Assembly (NCBI GenBank): GCA_029298735.1
Contig: JANSLP010000130.1
Location: 1 to 64,000 of the forward strand
Reading direction: 5' to 3'
From: Ophiostoma sp. CBS 140.51
Taxonomy: Eukaryota > Ascomycota > Sordariomycetes > Ophiostomatales > Ophiostomataceae
Length of the DNA stretch: 64,000 nucleotides
The notes beneath the pieces were generated by a model, which saw only the letters and a program-made list of their open reading frames with translations, was not told the origin of the DNA and did no database searches. Position numbers and translations under genes: made by a program. Position 1 is the first letter of the stretch. Each line of letters starts with the position of its first letter. Below are positions 46,012 to 59,200 of this stretch, piece after piece.

Positions 46012-47130
46012 TTACTCCGGCAGCAGGTTTCCCCGGACAGCGAACATCTTGGCGCTGACGCTGGACGTGAAGCCGTCGACCTGCCGGCTGTACTGGTCGA
46101 CCTGGCGGGCATTGAGCATGCCCTCGAGGCGACTGGGCTCCTGGGGCAGCTTGAACAGTCGTTGCCACTCGTCCTCAGGCAGAGGCGCCTGCTTGGCGGC
46201 GGCACGGGCGGCGTTCTCGGCCTTGCGCTTGGTCTGCCACGCGGTGATCTTCTGCTGCTCACGCGTCAGCTGGCGCTGGTAGTACTGGTGGTTGTTGAGG
46301 TCGGTGTAGTGCGACTCGACGCTGTCAAGCAGCAGGTCGCAGGTCTTCTCGAGGAAGGGGTCGATGGACAGGTCGAGCGCGTCAAGCGACGGGTAGGCGG
46401 GGATGGCCATGGGCGCACGGTGGATGTCGGACAGCGAAGCGGGCAGCTCAACCTCGGCCTCAGCAGGAGGCGAGGGCAGCTGGTGCATGAACGTCGTCAG
46501 GAGGTGAGAGTTGTGAACGGAGACCGGCAGCTCAACGAGAATGTCCTTGAAGGACAGCTTTGACTTTTGCAGCGTCTCGGTCGTGAACTTGCCTTCCTTG
46601 TAGGCGGCGACAAAGGTGTTGGACAGGCGGAAGGCGCGCAGGTTCAGGGCACCCTGCGAGCTGCGGCTGACGTCGTAGACGAGGGCGACGGTAGCAGCAC
46701 CGGACTGGGCATCGCGCTGGTAGTGGTACAGGTTCTCGATGAAGCTCATGTTGATGAAGTTGCCCATCGTGGCGCTCGTGTAAAAACCGACGCTGTTGGC
46801 ATCGACGTTGACCTCCTTGAGGTGGCGGATCATCTCGGCCTGGTAGGTGATGTTGGACTTGGCGCGCGGTGCGGCAGAGGCGATAGCCGATGCATCGTTC
46901 TGGTGGCCGCGGTCGTTGGCGCCGGAGTCGACGGCAGCGTCAGCCACCGATGGGAAGGCAAAGGTGTTGGTGATCTCGAGCGTGCCGTTGTTCTCCATGC
47001 CGACGATGGCGCCAGTAGCGGTGGTCGGGAAGGCAGACGAGCAGTGCTTGGTGATCTTCATGACGACAAGGGCCTCGACCTGGACCGCCTGGAACGGCAG
47101 GTCCTTGGAGGCATCCGTGGCAGTGACCAT
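46012..47130 (-). CDS. eIF3h: Translation initiation factor eIF3 subunit h
   Basis: Single exon, 372 aa (human subunit 352). The N-terminal MPN domain starts with VQVEALVVMKITKHCSS and continues through GAIVGMENNGTLEITNTFAFP and VNVDANSVGFYTSATMGNF, all diagnostic of eIF3h. It lacks the JAMM metal site, as expected for this non-catalytic subunit. The second half is helical (YYQRQLTREQQKITAWQTKR region), matching the C-terminal part that binds other eIF3 subunits in the helical bundle. It acts in the cytosol in recruiting mRNA to the 40S ribosome. Budding yeast lacks this subunit, whereas filamentous fungi have it. The antisense ORFs are shadows. Confidence 0.93.
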   Translation of the reverse strand: MVTATDASKDLPFQAVQVEALVVMKITKHCSSAFPTTATGAIVGMENNGTLEITNTFAFPSVADAAVDSGANDRGHQNDASAIASAAPRAKSNITYQAEMIRHLKEVNVDANSVGFYTSATMGNFINMSFIENLYHYQRDAQSGAATVALVYDVSRSSQGALNLRAFRLSNTFVAAYKEGKFTTETLQKSKLSFKDILVELPVSVHNSHLLTTFMHQLPSPPAEAEVELPASLSDIHRAPMAIPAYPSLDALDLSIDPFLEKTCDLLLDSVESHYTDLNNHQYYQRQLTREQQKITAWQTKRKAENAARAAAKQAPLPEDEWQRLFKLPQEPSRLEGMLNARQVDQYSRQVDGFTSSVSAKMFAVRGNLLPE

Positions 47131-49228
47131 TGTGAAGGAGGATGGGGGATTGGTTGACGGTGATTGACGGTGATGAGGAGTAGCTGTCGAGGAATAAGTC
47201 GCTCAATAGAAACCCGGAGTGTCGAAAAAACGAAAGAAAACGACGATGCGCCGTGCGTTTCGCGGGTTTGTCGTTGGGATAAAGGGTGGAAGAGGGCGCA
47301 GGGAGGGGACGTGTGGGCGCCGGGGTTGGTTTGGTAGTGAACGTATTTTTGCCTTTTCCGGAGGAATAATTTTTCGCGTGTGATACGGCCTCCCTGGCGA
47401 TGCTGTGCGATTTCTGCTTTTGCCTATTTGTGGGTTTGGCGGGCCATTCAGAGGGGGTTTTAGGGCGGTCAATAAGGGCAGAAACAGTACCCCGCCAAAA
47501 CGATTGTGCGCACAGTGTGTGTTAGTGCTCAGTACACAATTTAACACAGTGCAGCTTGCTCCATGCTCTTGCTTTTGTGTAAGTGACTGGCGGCGACAGA
47601 AATCAACACAGCATCCACAGGATTGAACATTACAAGTGAGGGAAGCCAGCTTCCGCTCTAATTATTAAAAATTATTTGCCCCCCAAAAAAAAGAAACCTT
47701 TCCAGTGGAGGAAACAATGTCCATCTAATCCCTTTCTACCAGTCCATCATGTCCCTTCACCCAATCCGTTGAAAAATCAATCCAGCGACGTGCCCATGCA
47801 AAGTGTGCCCAGTATCCCATAACACCGGTTATTATGCGTTTTCATATAGCCACATATAGAAATGTTCCATTATATGAGTTCAGTTCCAGTGCTGATGATG
47901 ATTTGGCCGCAATTTGATTATGATTTTGTTGTGCTCTTGTCTTCTGTCAATGTGTTAGGTAACCTTTCTTTACGTCGCTGCTTTTTTTTTTTTTTTTTTT
48001 TGGTTCTGTCCGGGTCTTGACTTACTCTCGCCCTTCGTAATTTCATAGCCTGACCGGCCAGAATCGGGGCCCGGAATGGAGGGCATGTCTGTTGTGTATG
48101 ACATGATGGATGGGATGATAAAAATCGTATCTAATTGGAGGCGACTGATAGAAAGGAGATTGACGCAGTAAAGATAGCCTTGGAAACGGATAAATGAAGA
48201 ATGTTCTTTATGTGAATTGAAGACGAGCCTGCTCGAGTGTGGATTTATATTTCAGATGATAGAAGGCTCGGGCGTCGCCTTCATATATGTCGAGGTTAAT
48301 CGCATTTGTTGACCAGCCCGCATTGAAAAAGATTGTCGACATCTCAAAGAACTTTTGCAGCAAATGGTCATAGTGGCCAACAAGGCAACGACTAGATTGA
48401 ATCTTCATAATCTTGCGAGTTGACAATACCGTGCCCTGTTTCCGCCCCACATTGCCAATATTTCGGGAAGCCCCTGAAACATCGTGGAGTCATGGAACAT
48501 TTCTGGAAGTCGTTGAAAACATGGAGACGAGGTTGCCACATGTGTACAGTCCATATGTTTGATACTGGCCTTAATAGAAATCGTTGACTAGAATGGTATT
48601 GGGTGACACGCTACAGTCTGAGATTGACATGGCGATGCCGGTTTATGACAAGTGACAGGCCATCTAAAATTTCCGCAGAGCAGTAAGCACGTCCAATTCA
48701 ACATGGTTCATGAATATTTGTACGACATACCAATGGTCCTATTGGGATATTCGGAATTGCCGTGGGATATGTCACTTAATTCACTGGCCGTTTTATTTCT
48801 GGTGAATGAATTTAGTATGGCCCCAAAGGCAGGACACCGCGGAAGAGCCCATAATGCGAGAAGTGGAAGGCATTCTTCACACAAGCCTCAAAAATAACGC
48901 AAAAAATTATTCCATAACAGTAATAAGGTAAGTGGTTGACAAATCAACAAGATAGAACATTGTACACTGGTTTTAAACGAGGTGCTTTGTTATGTTTACA
49001 AACTCTGCTAGCAAAAAAAGGGGGTTTTCTGGAACACGTCACATTGCGAGGTTGGGTATCTGTTACTCTTAATTAAAAATATACCAAATGACATTGCTTC
49101 TAAGCTAGAGACTATGCTTTCTATCATGGTATTTATGGTATCACATGTCTATCTACCTTTACCCCTTAATGCGAGATTACACAAAGGGATCTATGACGCC
49201 TGCCAGTCGACGGACCACCATGTCTTTA
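47131..49228. other. Intergenic, 2.1 kb, AT-rich, no confirmed gene
   Basis: Upstream of eIF3h and downstream of the 7TM receptor. The part from about 47650 to 49180 is AT-rich. An 80-codon minus ORF at 48208-48450 is the most protein-like frame here but has no known motif. T20 run at 47982-48001. Confidence 0.4.
47982..48001 (+). repeat. T20 homopolymer
   Basis: Uninterrupted run of 20 thymines in AT-rich spacer. Confidence 0.9.
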
Positions 49229-51202
49229 TCAAATGGCCGGCAAGTAAGGCATGTCCTTGTCATAATACGCTGGCATTGATGTGCTAGGCGCGCGTGATCT
49301 TGACACTCTTTGCGGAATATCTTCGATTTCAACAACGACGCTTGTCTCCATCTCCATCTGGATGGCCAGCACGCCTCCTGTACTGCTGCTTTCGCCAAGA
49401 CGCTGCAGCGACTCTTGGCTTGCAGCTACCGACCGATTGACACTGTCACCACTGTTGCCAACTCCAGGGCCGGATACCCCGAGGCCTTTACTGCCAAGCT
49501 CGCGCCAGCCACGGGGCCCACGCATGATCCTGTCACGGACGCCGCGCATGGTCTCGACCCGTCCAAAAATGCCACCGGCAACACCGAGAGGGATCTCACG
49601 ACCGCGGTCCTGGCTGCTGCTCCGGCTGTTGTTGCTAGTGCCCATATGGCTGTTGGTGTTGCTGCTATCGCGACTAGAGCCATGCTTTGAAAGCTCTCGT
49701 CTCTTTGTTTTGCTGTTACGGTTGCCGTTGCCGTTACTGCTTCCGTTGACACCGCCTTCGACCCACACCATGTTTCCAAAACGGCGATTGGGTGGTGTTC
49801 GCATAAAAGTAAAAGTGCTGATGCCGACGTTTTCCTCGCCGACATCCCCAAAGACGATGCTGCGACGTGTGGAGCCCCATAGCAACACATCCAACCAGCC
49901 GTTGCTAGTAATGAGTGCTCCGGCGGCACAAAAGTAGCTTAACGGAACCTCTGCTCCAGCCATTGTCGCAATACGACCAAGAGCGAGTGGGAGAGTGCAT
50001 ACCACGTAAATAACAGGGTAGATAAGGAAGCCTGGGTGGCATAGATCATCACCCATTGCTGTGTCGTTGTTGTTTTCGACGTCAGTGGTCTCGTCATCAG
50101 AGCAGCCGGCTCCCGATCGGGACAATGCAATTGTAGCCAGTCGTATGTCGACGCTTGATTTATTCGACTGGACTTGAGATAAGGGGCTGCCTCGGGCATA
50201 TTTCAGTGGCTGTTCCCGTTGGTCTTGTTGGCGACTTTGCTTTCGGCGCAGAGAAAAGAAGACGAGCGTGTAGAGGAGTGATGTAAGCGCTAGAGTGACG
50301 AAGATAAAAAGGTAGTGTGTGAGGAGACGCAGTGTCTCGAATTGCTGGTTGATCCAGCACTGCACAGAGTGTTAGTAAATGAGAAAATCAAGAATTTAGA
50401 TGCCGGGACCTCGAAGAAATCATCGTACCCATGCTGAAGCGCGGACGTAGAACCCTCCGCTGGTTGCCCCGTTCCTGGTGGCTGCAATGCCGATGAGTGC
50501 CAGTCCGTATGTAAAGACCCATATGCTAATACAAGTTGCATTCACCACCCACTGTGGAGGCTTGTAGCCCCGCGAGATGACACAGTATGTGTGTATGGCA
50601 ATGGCGGCGATGAACAGACTTGCAGACAGGTCGCCGTTGGAAACAAAGAAGCCCTGCGACCAACAGGTGCTGCTGTTGATAATAAAAGCATCATTTTTCA
50701 CCCACACCGCGTTGAGCATAAAGGCCATTGCCTGGTGCATGTCGGCAAGAAGCAGGTTGTAGAGCAGGAGAAGAAATTGGTTCAGCTCGGGCTTTTTTTC
50801 TGCAGGAAAGGGTATCTCTTGGGCCCGTCCGCCTCGCCGGACCATCCAAGACCATAATTTTGAGCGTCCCCGTGTTTTCTGTGGTCGACTCTGGTCGTTT
50901 GTGTCAAAGTCGGTATGAAAGTGCCGTTCTGCTAGACCGAGTGCAAGGTCGACACCGGGAGACAGAGGCTCCTGATATACTCTGCTGTTTGTTGGTCCGA
51001 ATGTGTGTCTGGATGTGGCTGCAATCTTCCGTTTCCACCGGATGATTTTAATTGTGAGGTGGCAAAAGAGAGCCGTTGATGAGAACAGCGATATGGTTCC
51101 CACGACTGCAACAGCTGTCAAGCCCTGCTGGAGAACCGGGGGCAAGGGCCGCAAGTCTTCGGCTTCTGGAGGCAGTATACTGCTGTCGTAAATTGGCCCC
51201 AT
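49229..51202 (-). CDS. Seven-transmembrane receptor, fungal Git3/cAMP-receptor-like type
   Basis: Exons 51202-50429 and 50359-49229 give 634 aa; the 69-nt intron (GTACGA...CTAACACTCTGTGCAG) joins RASAW/CWINQQ in phase 0. Seven hydrophobic segments are seen at about 27-53, 140-166, 190-210, 217-240, 269-293, 369-390 and 397-419. The loop between TM1 and TM2 and the third cytoplasmic loop (about 294-368) are long, and a basic Ser/Asn/Gly-rich cytosolic tail of over 200 residues follows. Cys180 before TM3 and Cys259 before TM5 could form the usual extracellular disulfide. The layout fits fungal receptors that signal through heterotrimeric G proteins to the cAMP pathway, such as the Git3/Gpr1 and cAMP-receptor-like groups; which class it belongs to, and its ligand, cannot be decided here. 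The Met at 51202 is chosen because upstream codons translate a leader. Confidence 0.8.
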
Positions 51203-54200
51203 CTTGCTGTACCGAGTTGGACGGTCGCTAGCGTGTTTATCGATGTAAACCGCATCGATGTGTCTTCGGGTGTGCCTACTTCTGCGTCCGATACGTTCGT
51301 TGCTTTCTTTTGGACACGCGAAGGAAGAGAGAAAAATTCGGAGAATAAAAACAAAGTAAACCAAGCGTCGGACCGCCAAGTCTAGGAAAATAAAGAGGAG
51401 AACATGGAATAACAATGTAACGACAAACAAAGCTCTTGGTGAGATCGAGGATGCAAGGCTAGGAAATCATGCCGTAAGGAGAATTTTTGTCAAGTTTGAA
51501 GACAGAGACAGGGGAAGGGGGAAAGCCAAGACTTTTGAATGGAGTGTCAAATTCGACAGACAGATGGGTCTGCACAAGAGTAGTAGGCCGGAGAATAAAA
51601 AGAAGTAGAAAGAATGGAACAGATGCTACAAGGAGATGCGAAAGACATTGCAAGGCTGCCAATCGTCTTTCTGTGGGAAAAAAGCCAGGCTCGGCAGCGA
51701 GATTGACATGAGAGAACACGAGGGATCGGTATGATCAAACACTGAAGATCTGTAGGACTACCAATTTTTGAAAGGGAGTGCCACGCGGCCGAAATGGAAC
51801 GAAGCGTGTGTTGTTGGTGATGGCGTTGGAAATTTACTTGTCGGTCTCATATTCGAGGCCAGCCTGGCTTGCAATGTTGGGTATCAGACTTCCTGCCGTT
51901 TTTGCTGCTGTTTCCTCATTTTTGTGTCCATATCCTCCCTTCTTTGCCTTCATCTGATCTTTGGCGTGGAGAGTTTTCGTCCTTTTTGGTAGCCGGGGGG
52001 ATGATGAGGACGGTCTGCGCAGTGTCTGATCAACGATTAGCCGATACCATCCCCACGGACGGGAGAGTTCCATACAGGTAGTGAACCACAGATAGGACCT
52101 CTTTTGACAGTGTAAGACGATACCAAGATTTATTAAAAGAAGAAAAAGAATTTCCGTGTAAAGTACAAAATTTCCGAAATAATAGGACCTGCTGTGAGGC
52201 AAAATTGGAAATAGCTTTGGCAATGCACCAGACAACTTGGGTAAAGCTTAAGCTTGCGCGTACAAATGTCGTGATTAATCATAGAGAACCCTTGACTAAA
52301 AAAACTCTTGATTTTGCTGGACTTACTTTCTATATCTTGTCTTTCCTTCGTCTTCTGTTTCTCTCTCTCTCTCTCTCTCTCTTCTTTCTTCTTAAAAAAA
52401 AGAGATTAAATGATGAAGGCGACGAAGACGGAACGCCAATGTTGTTCAGAGGCACCCTTATTTATATGATCTTTTTATCAGGTATAAACTGGCCCGGTAT
52501 GTAGTTGAGAAGCGAGGCCTAGTACATCCAAAACTTACCTAAATGCACGCAGGCTGTTGGATGGCTGATTGAGATTTCAAACATATGACCTGGGTGTGCC
52601 AGTTAAGCTTTTCCTCCCATTGTGCACGACCCTGTCTATGATCGTTGTCTCTTTATTTTAGCCTGATTGACTGGCGTTTTTATTGGGCCACACGAGGCAC
52701 AGGCAATTGAAAAGAAGGGACTGGGGACCGTGCCTTGGTGGTAGATTCATGCGTTGGCTTCACTCTACCGCACACGTTGTTCTCCACTCCTTCCATGCCA
52801 TTTTCAAGTGTTCTTTTCTTCTTCTTTTTTTTTAAAAAAAATTCCATTCGAGGGCTTTGGTTTCGGAAGTGGTTTTCTTCTTGCTGTAGCCTGTGGTCTT
52901 GACCGGCAACAATGCATAAATGTCCAAAACCGTGCCGTGCGATTGCGACGATGATCGACAACAAGCGAAGCGAGCAGCGCATCGCAACAGGCGTCTTGTA
53001 TGCGTCTTCTCTTTTCTTACCAGGAATTTCCGACCAACTGCCATGAGATGGGCTATCTTCGCCAGCTTTGCCCGTACTGAACTATTGTAGGGGATATGCG
53101 CAGCGAGAGACCTCCTTCTGTTTTGATGTGTCTTTGAGCAAATCGCTCGATTGTTGCCCCTTCGCCAGTTGGCGAGGAAAAACTGACCACTTGTGAACAT
53201 CCTCTTTTGGGGTTGAAGAAGTGTCCCTTCCATTTTAACTATCCTATCTCTCCATTATTTTCCTATTTTGCGGCTCATGTTCCGATGTTAGGTAAAAATT
53301 TCCGAAATTATTGGGCCTTCCTGCCATTGTAGATATTGCCGTTTTTGGACATATCTGGGAATTCTACACCGTATTTGGCTGGCCTTTTACGGGGGCGCTA
53401 ACGTGGTGGGCCCCTGTAAGTCGCAACACATGCTGCCAAACGTGGACTCACAACAAGCCTCTGTCAATCTTCATCTACAGCTGTCGACTACATCTTTTAA
53501 GTCTGCGATGCAGGAGGTCGAGGGTGACGGCAATTATGTACAAGTTTTACCTTCTGTCTAGTCGTTTAACATAGTTATTTATCTGGTTGTCATTTGCTCA
53601 AATTCTTTCTATTGGATTTTTTCTACACTGCAGTATTAATTTTTGATTTGACCGACGGTCAACATTTACGGCATGTCGATTGCGAGCTTTGAGACTTGCG
53701 GTTTCTCATTACCCTTTCTATCATGCTTATTCCGACCTCGTAGTATGCTTCAAAACCCAGCTTCTTATCGAAGACGGCTGCGCCAGTCAGTTAAAGATTG
53801 TTAACTAAAGGTACTCGGATTTCCATGTGGCTTTATGCCCGACTTCGCCCGACCTGCATTGGAGAATACCCACAAGAACTGCATATTACACAGTAGTTGC
53901 AAAGGTGATCCGCAACAGCTGCACGGTTGTATCGTAGCTTTCGTTAGCCTGATGGTTAAAGCATTGCTAAAAGTCTCAGCATCGGTAGACAGGTCCTCTT
54001 TTTTGACCACATCGAAACCGACATTGGTCGGCAGCTTACACCTTCTGCTACGAGGTATTTATCTCTAGGCACAGAATTCCTTGCAATGCGAGCTATTATG
54101 ACTCCCGTGAAAAGCCCAAGGGCAACCAAAATCCAATACTCACTTAAAAAACCGAGTCTTTGTCTTTAATGGGATTTTGCCTCGTTCAAATCTCCGGGCC

Positions 54201-54544
54201 GAATCTCGGCTATTTTCTCTTGGTCCTACATGGGTATGTTGCAGTGCTAGAACATGACGTACTGGCAGCCGAAATAACATGGCTTGATATGTTATGCTAG
54301 GCCGCGATAACGGAATGTGGTATTGAGACGATGCAATTGATATTAAATAGTAGTTGAATTCAGAGAACACAAAAATGGAGCTATTCAAAGGAATCCTTGG
54401 AAAGTATGGTGGGCAATAGCCCAAGCTTTGACCACGAGGCGTGGGGCAACAACTGGCTAAAGTAGAAGGGAAAGAGAACGACAACGGCTGGACATCAAGC
54501 AAGTACTACGCAAATAAGGCGAATATTAGAGTTGCGCTCCCTTA
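51203..54544. other. Intergenic, 3.3 kb, no gene seen
   Basis: Upstream of the 7TM receptor and downstream of the sugar transporter. Contains a CT microsatellite at 52361-52382 and AT-rich patches. A strong isolated splice-donor-like TAG/GTAAGT on the minus strand near 52533-52541 could belong to a receptor leader intron, but no matching acceptor was established. Confidence 0.4.
52361..52382 (+). repeat. CT dinucleotide microsatellite
   Basis: Eleven CT units in non-coding sequence. Confidence 0.9.
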
Positions 54545-56259
54545 TTACACGGTCGACACCTCCTTAGCGCGCTCGGTCTCGGAGACGACGGGACCGGTCT
54601 GTGTCTTGGACTCGGCGACGCCGAGGATGTTGGCACCCTTGTCAACGTGGTTGGCACCGCCGAACAGGACATCGATCTCCTCAAGCGGAACTTGCTTGGT
54701 CTCGGGGATGAGGAAGTAGACGTAGGCAGCGAGAACAAAGTTGATAGCCATGAACAGGAACAGGCAACTAAGGCCAGACTCTGTACGTTAAAAGAGTTAG
54801 TAATGGGCTATGGAAAAACAAAAAAACAAATAAAAGAATTTGGAGTGTAACGTACTGTTTAGGAAGATGGGGAAGAACTGCTGGAAGATGGTGTTGGCAA
54901 CGTTCTGACTCTGCGAGCACATGCCGACGGCCTGGGCACGGACGTTCACGGAGAACACCTCGGAGGTCCAGATCCAAGTGGTGGCACCCCAAGTCGGCTT
55001 GTAGAAGAAAATGAAGAAGAACAGTAGGAAGACAATAGAAATTCCGACGGGTTCCGTTTTAGTACCATTGATGGTGGGTGTGGTCAGACCAACGACAGAG
55101 ACGACCAGCATACACAGACCCATGCCGATGGCACCAACGATGAACAACCAGCGGCGACCGAAACGGTCAACAGTCCAGGTAGCGTTGAGCGTGAATAAGA
55201 TACCAAAGGTGGCGTTTAGGGCGTTGATCAGGTTGATGGTGGAGTTGTTCGTCCAAACCTTCTTGTAGATGGCCGTGCTGTACGAGTTAAGTGTGCCCTG
55301 ACCGGTGAGCTGCTGGCCAATATTGAGACCAAAGGCAAGGTACAAACGCTTGCGAACAGAGGGATCCTTGAAGAGAGCCGAGTAGCCGTGCGAAATAGCC
55401 TCGCGCTCGTACTCAATGGCCTCACGGATGGCCAGAATCTCCTCCTCGACATCCTGCTCAGTCTCACGAATACGGCGCAGGGCCTTGCGGGCGGCCTCGA
55501 CGTTGCCGCTGCGCTGGATGTACCAACGGGGTGTCTCGGGCTGGAAGGGCAGCAGGATGATGATGATGATGGGGACGAGGATCTGGAAAATGACGACGAT
55601 CTTCCAGTCCCACTCGCCCAGCTTGGCACGGTGCAGCGAGGCAGCGTAGTTGATCCAGTAGGCGATAAAGGAGCCCACGGAATAGAACAGCTGCCAGAAA
55701 GCCATGATGAGACCACGGATCTCGGGCGGTGCCATCTCACCAATGTAGACGGGGCCGGCGGCTATTGCATGTTAGAAAACCCAAGATGAAGTATACTCTG
55801 AACCGGGGCGTGGATAACATACTCAAAGCCATGCCCTGGCCAAGACCAATCAGCACACGACCACCGATGAAGCAGCCTAGGTTGTGGTACGGGGCGAATG
55901 TTTGCAAGAAAGTAGCGATAATGGTGATGAAGCAACCGAGACCCATGCCGACGCGGCGACCAAAGTAGTCAGCCACGGGGCCACCGAAGAAGAAGCCAGA
56001 GACAATGGCGCCGATCGTATAAGCCGTGTTGATCAAGCCAATCAGGTAGGCGTCTCTTTTCTATCGGGATGTTAGATGTATACAACGCGATCCCCTGCAA
56101 ATGCACACTCGAACATACAGTATCCAGGTTGAACCAGTTCAGCCAGTTGTCGGAGCCCTGAACCGAGTTGAAGACGGACGCATCATAGCCGTACAGGACC
56201 ATACATCCTGCCGCCACCATGGAAATGTACCAGTTGTACGCGCGCTTGGAGGACACCAT
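54545..56259 (-). CDS. MFS sugar porter
   Basis: Four exons in coding order, 56259-56119, 56060-55823, 55761-54856 and 54780-54545, encode 506 aa; all three introns (58, 61 and 75 nt) carry CTAAC or close branch sites and join in phase. Sugar-porter signatures are in place: VADYFGRRVGMG in the loop after TM2 (about 76-87), PETPRWYIQRSG after TM6 (about 201-212), WTVDRFGRRW after TM8 and PETKQVPLEEID after TM12 (about 454-465). The N-terminus is short (GYDASVFNSVQGS after TM1, usual for fungal members). It would carry a hexose, pentose or related compound across the plasma membrane by proton symport; the substrate is not readable. A 7TM receptor gene on the same strand lies 3.3 kb downstream. 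Confidence 0.9.
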
Positions 56260-59200
56260 TTTGGCGATGGTTCTCCTCGATCGTATAAGTCTTGAATGCG
56301 TATAGTCGGATGTTGATAGTGAACCTGGGTCGAGTGCGGGAAAGGGCCCAAGAGTATATTGTCAAAAAGAAAGAGGCGAGAACAAAAGAGGCCGGGGGTA
56401 TCACAAAGACATAAACAAAGAGGCCGGACCGTGAGAATGAGGAGCAAGGAAAAGAAGAGAAAAGGCAAACACGAGGAGAGTCAGGGCATCGAAGCGGTCT
56501 TTAAGAACAAAAATCCCATGCTCACGCTCCTGCTCTTGGCAAAGCTTCCCTCAGTCCTCATGTCTCTATGTCCCCATGTCGATGGAAAAACTACACCCTA
56601 TGAAAGACGGCCCTCGGAGCAAAGAGACACCAAGGTCGGCAGCCCCCAGCTGCGTGGATACAACGCCGCCCCGTTTTTTTTCGTGTGGCAGCTCCACGAC
56701 TGCATGTTCTGTACGGAATACATGTTTTTGTCCTCACGTTGCTCCTTTCCTCCCCACTCCCACTTTAGCTTTGGATTTTCCGATCTAGCTCCCGTCGAGG
56801 GGAGGACGTCGTTTGACTCCTTCTTCCCTTTTCCTCATCCACTTTGATTATTTCTCCCTTTTCTCCCTTTTCTCCCATTTCTCCCATTTCTCCTGGCAGA
56901 TTGGTTTTTCCATCGAGTCGCACATTTACTTGCAAGCAAAAACGTTTCTTTTGTGGCGTGGTGCAAAGAGCAGGGGTAACAGCATGTGATAACTGGCACG
57001 CACCTGGGTCACGGCGTTCAGGTCCCTCAAGTCACAGGCGAGCGGCGGTCAAGGGCGTGTGGGTCCTACACGAAAGCACTGAGAAGAGATCCATAAAACA
57101 GCAACGAAAGCAAAGAGCACTCCGTTGATGGTAGGGAAAATAAGAAAGTTTAGCACCAAGCAATGTGGCGTGCCACTAGCAGACCACGAAACGACTTAAT
57201 GGTTGAGAAGACCCAGACAAAGAGGCTACAGAGAGGGGAAGCTCTCCCACGCGCCTCGCTTGCTTGGGAGCGTCGATCTTTTCTCTTGGTGTTGATAAGA
57301 GGACGCTGGGTAAATTTTGTTCTGCTGTCTTTGCATCTCTAGAATGTGCTTGCGGGAGAATGCTTGCGTGAAGGCTTGGCCGCCTCGTAGCCGGCGCTGC
57401 TCAGCTTGGCACTTGCATTGGTTATCTGTGCCGAGGGCGAGTGGTTCGTAATGGGCGAATTGAAATATGCCGAAGAGTGTTGTAATCAAGTGTCTACAGC
57501 AATTCGATGCGACGCGAAATGTATCTTACACTGGGGGCTACGTGACGAACTTGATCTTTGAAAACATTTGTTGTTGTGTTACGGGTCGAGATCGCGGATG
57601 TCTGCCCCAGAGTTGGGTTTTGTCCTCTAGCATCTCACTATCGACAGGATCACCAAGTCTGGGGAAACGTGGAGGGAATGGGGTAATCAATTCAAAGGGA
57701 GGAATGGCAGATTGACAGGGGAAGCTTCAACAAAGCGTCTCGACACGTCCAACCAGAGGTGGTCATTCGCTACTTGCACCTGAATCTGATAGCCAATATT
57801 TCTGTTAAATCGTCGTTTGTTGCTTTTGGGCAATGCCACTCCTCTTTTTTCGTGGAGACAGGGTCGACAGGAAATTCCACCAATGATAATTTCACCGACC
57901 GACAATGGTCCCTTTTTGGAAGCCAATGGACCAGGAGAACAAGAGGAAGCAGACGGTACGAGCTTGTTGTTCTGATCGTGGTGGTGGTGTTGAGGGCTGG
58001 GGCGTGACGAAGAACCAGAGCATCGCTGGGAAGAGCACATGGGGACCCCAGAATCCCCCCCTTTTTGAAGATGTTTAGCACATTTGTGGTTCTCGCTTGC
58101 AGATTTGCAGTGATCAGTTAGGGGTGGAAGGCGCCGAAAAGAGTGGAGAGCCGTCAAGGCGACAGAAACAAAAGATGGCTCTAACTCCGTTGGACACTTG
58201 CGGGGGTGGTTGGCGGCGGACGCCTTTCCACATTCTGCAGGAGGTCCGCTCTTTGTAGGTTGGCAGGAGGAAAAGGACGTGAGCACCTTTAAAAAAGTGA
58301 CAAGCAGCAAGACGCCACGAGGTGAAAAGAAGAGAAAGAGGTGGGCCGACATGCTCTGACGGCTCAGCCGGCCAAGAAGCCGAAGCAGGCCATGTCCGTC
58401 GCGGGAGAGCGCGACGATAAGCTGACCCTCGTGGGGACGCGTGAGAGGGATGGCATGGGTATGGGATGGCAAGTCTGTGGGCAAGCCTTGTTTGTCTAGT
58501 CGAGGTATGGTTCTGAGAAACGATTTTCAACTATTAATGCCGCCCGAAGAACTGCATTGACATCGACCTTACCCCATCATGTCGAAACCGAGTTAGGAAA
58601 TTCCCGTCTTCTGGCCATGTGGCCGTGATATCCTCATGAAACCCCTCGTACGAGCCATAGTAGTTGTTCTTCTTGCTTCATAGTTGGGGGCATTTGATTT
58701 GGTCTTAATTTATTACAACAAGGACATTCATGAAATAGACTCAAATATGCCTTTTCTGTTTCTTCGGAGTCAGTCATGTGTACATGGTAATAATGCTCCG
58801 AGCATAGTTAGATGTCTGGTGCGCATAAAATGAAGCATACGGAAATGACTGAAGTCGAACGTAAACAAATGTCCGTTCAGCCTTGTCGTGTGTGCCTGTC
58901 AGTCTTTTGGTCAGGCAAAGCCATGTTGCTCATTACCCGGCCTCGTGTGATGGCGCGGCACGGAAAGAGAGGACCCAAGGCTGTGGTCCACATTTTATTG
59001 GAAGCCAAAGCCACAGTTAGCCACCGAAATACGAGGCAAAGAGCCACTGCCCCGTGCTTTGATATATGCTCGAAGTATGAGCACGCCGCACAACACGTTT
59101 TTGTTAAACTTTGTGTGCAATACAAAAATGTTACACTGTAAAAATAGCAACACCTGAACAGTCTCTCCGCCCTCGGGAAAGGCAGTATCATGCCGTACCC

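Noticed and set aside
48208..48450. 80-codon minus ORF in AT-rich spacer
   Set aside because: Locally protein-like, but short, with stops just upstream, no motif and no splice partners; could be a relic, not annotated.
57687..58484. 265-codon minus ORF between the sugar porter and the kinase-like locus
   Set aside because: Mixed composition with no recognisable domain and no splice or promoter support.
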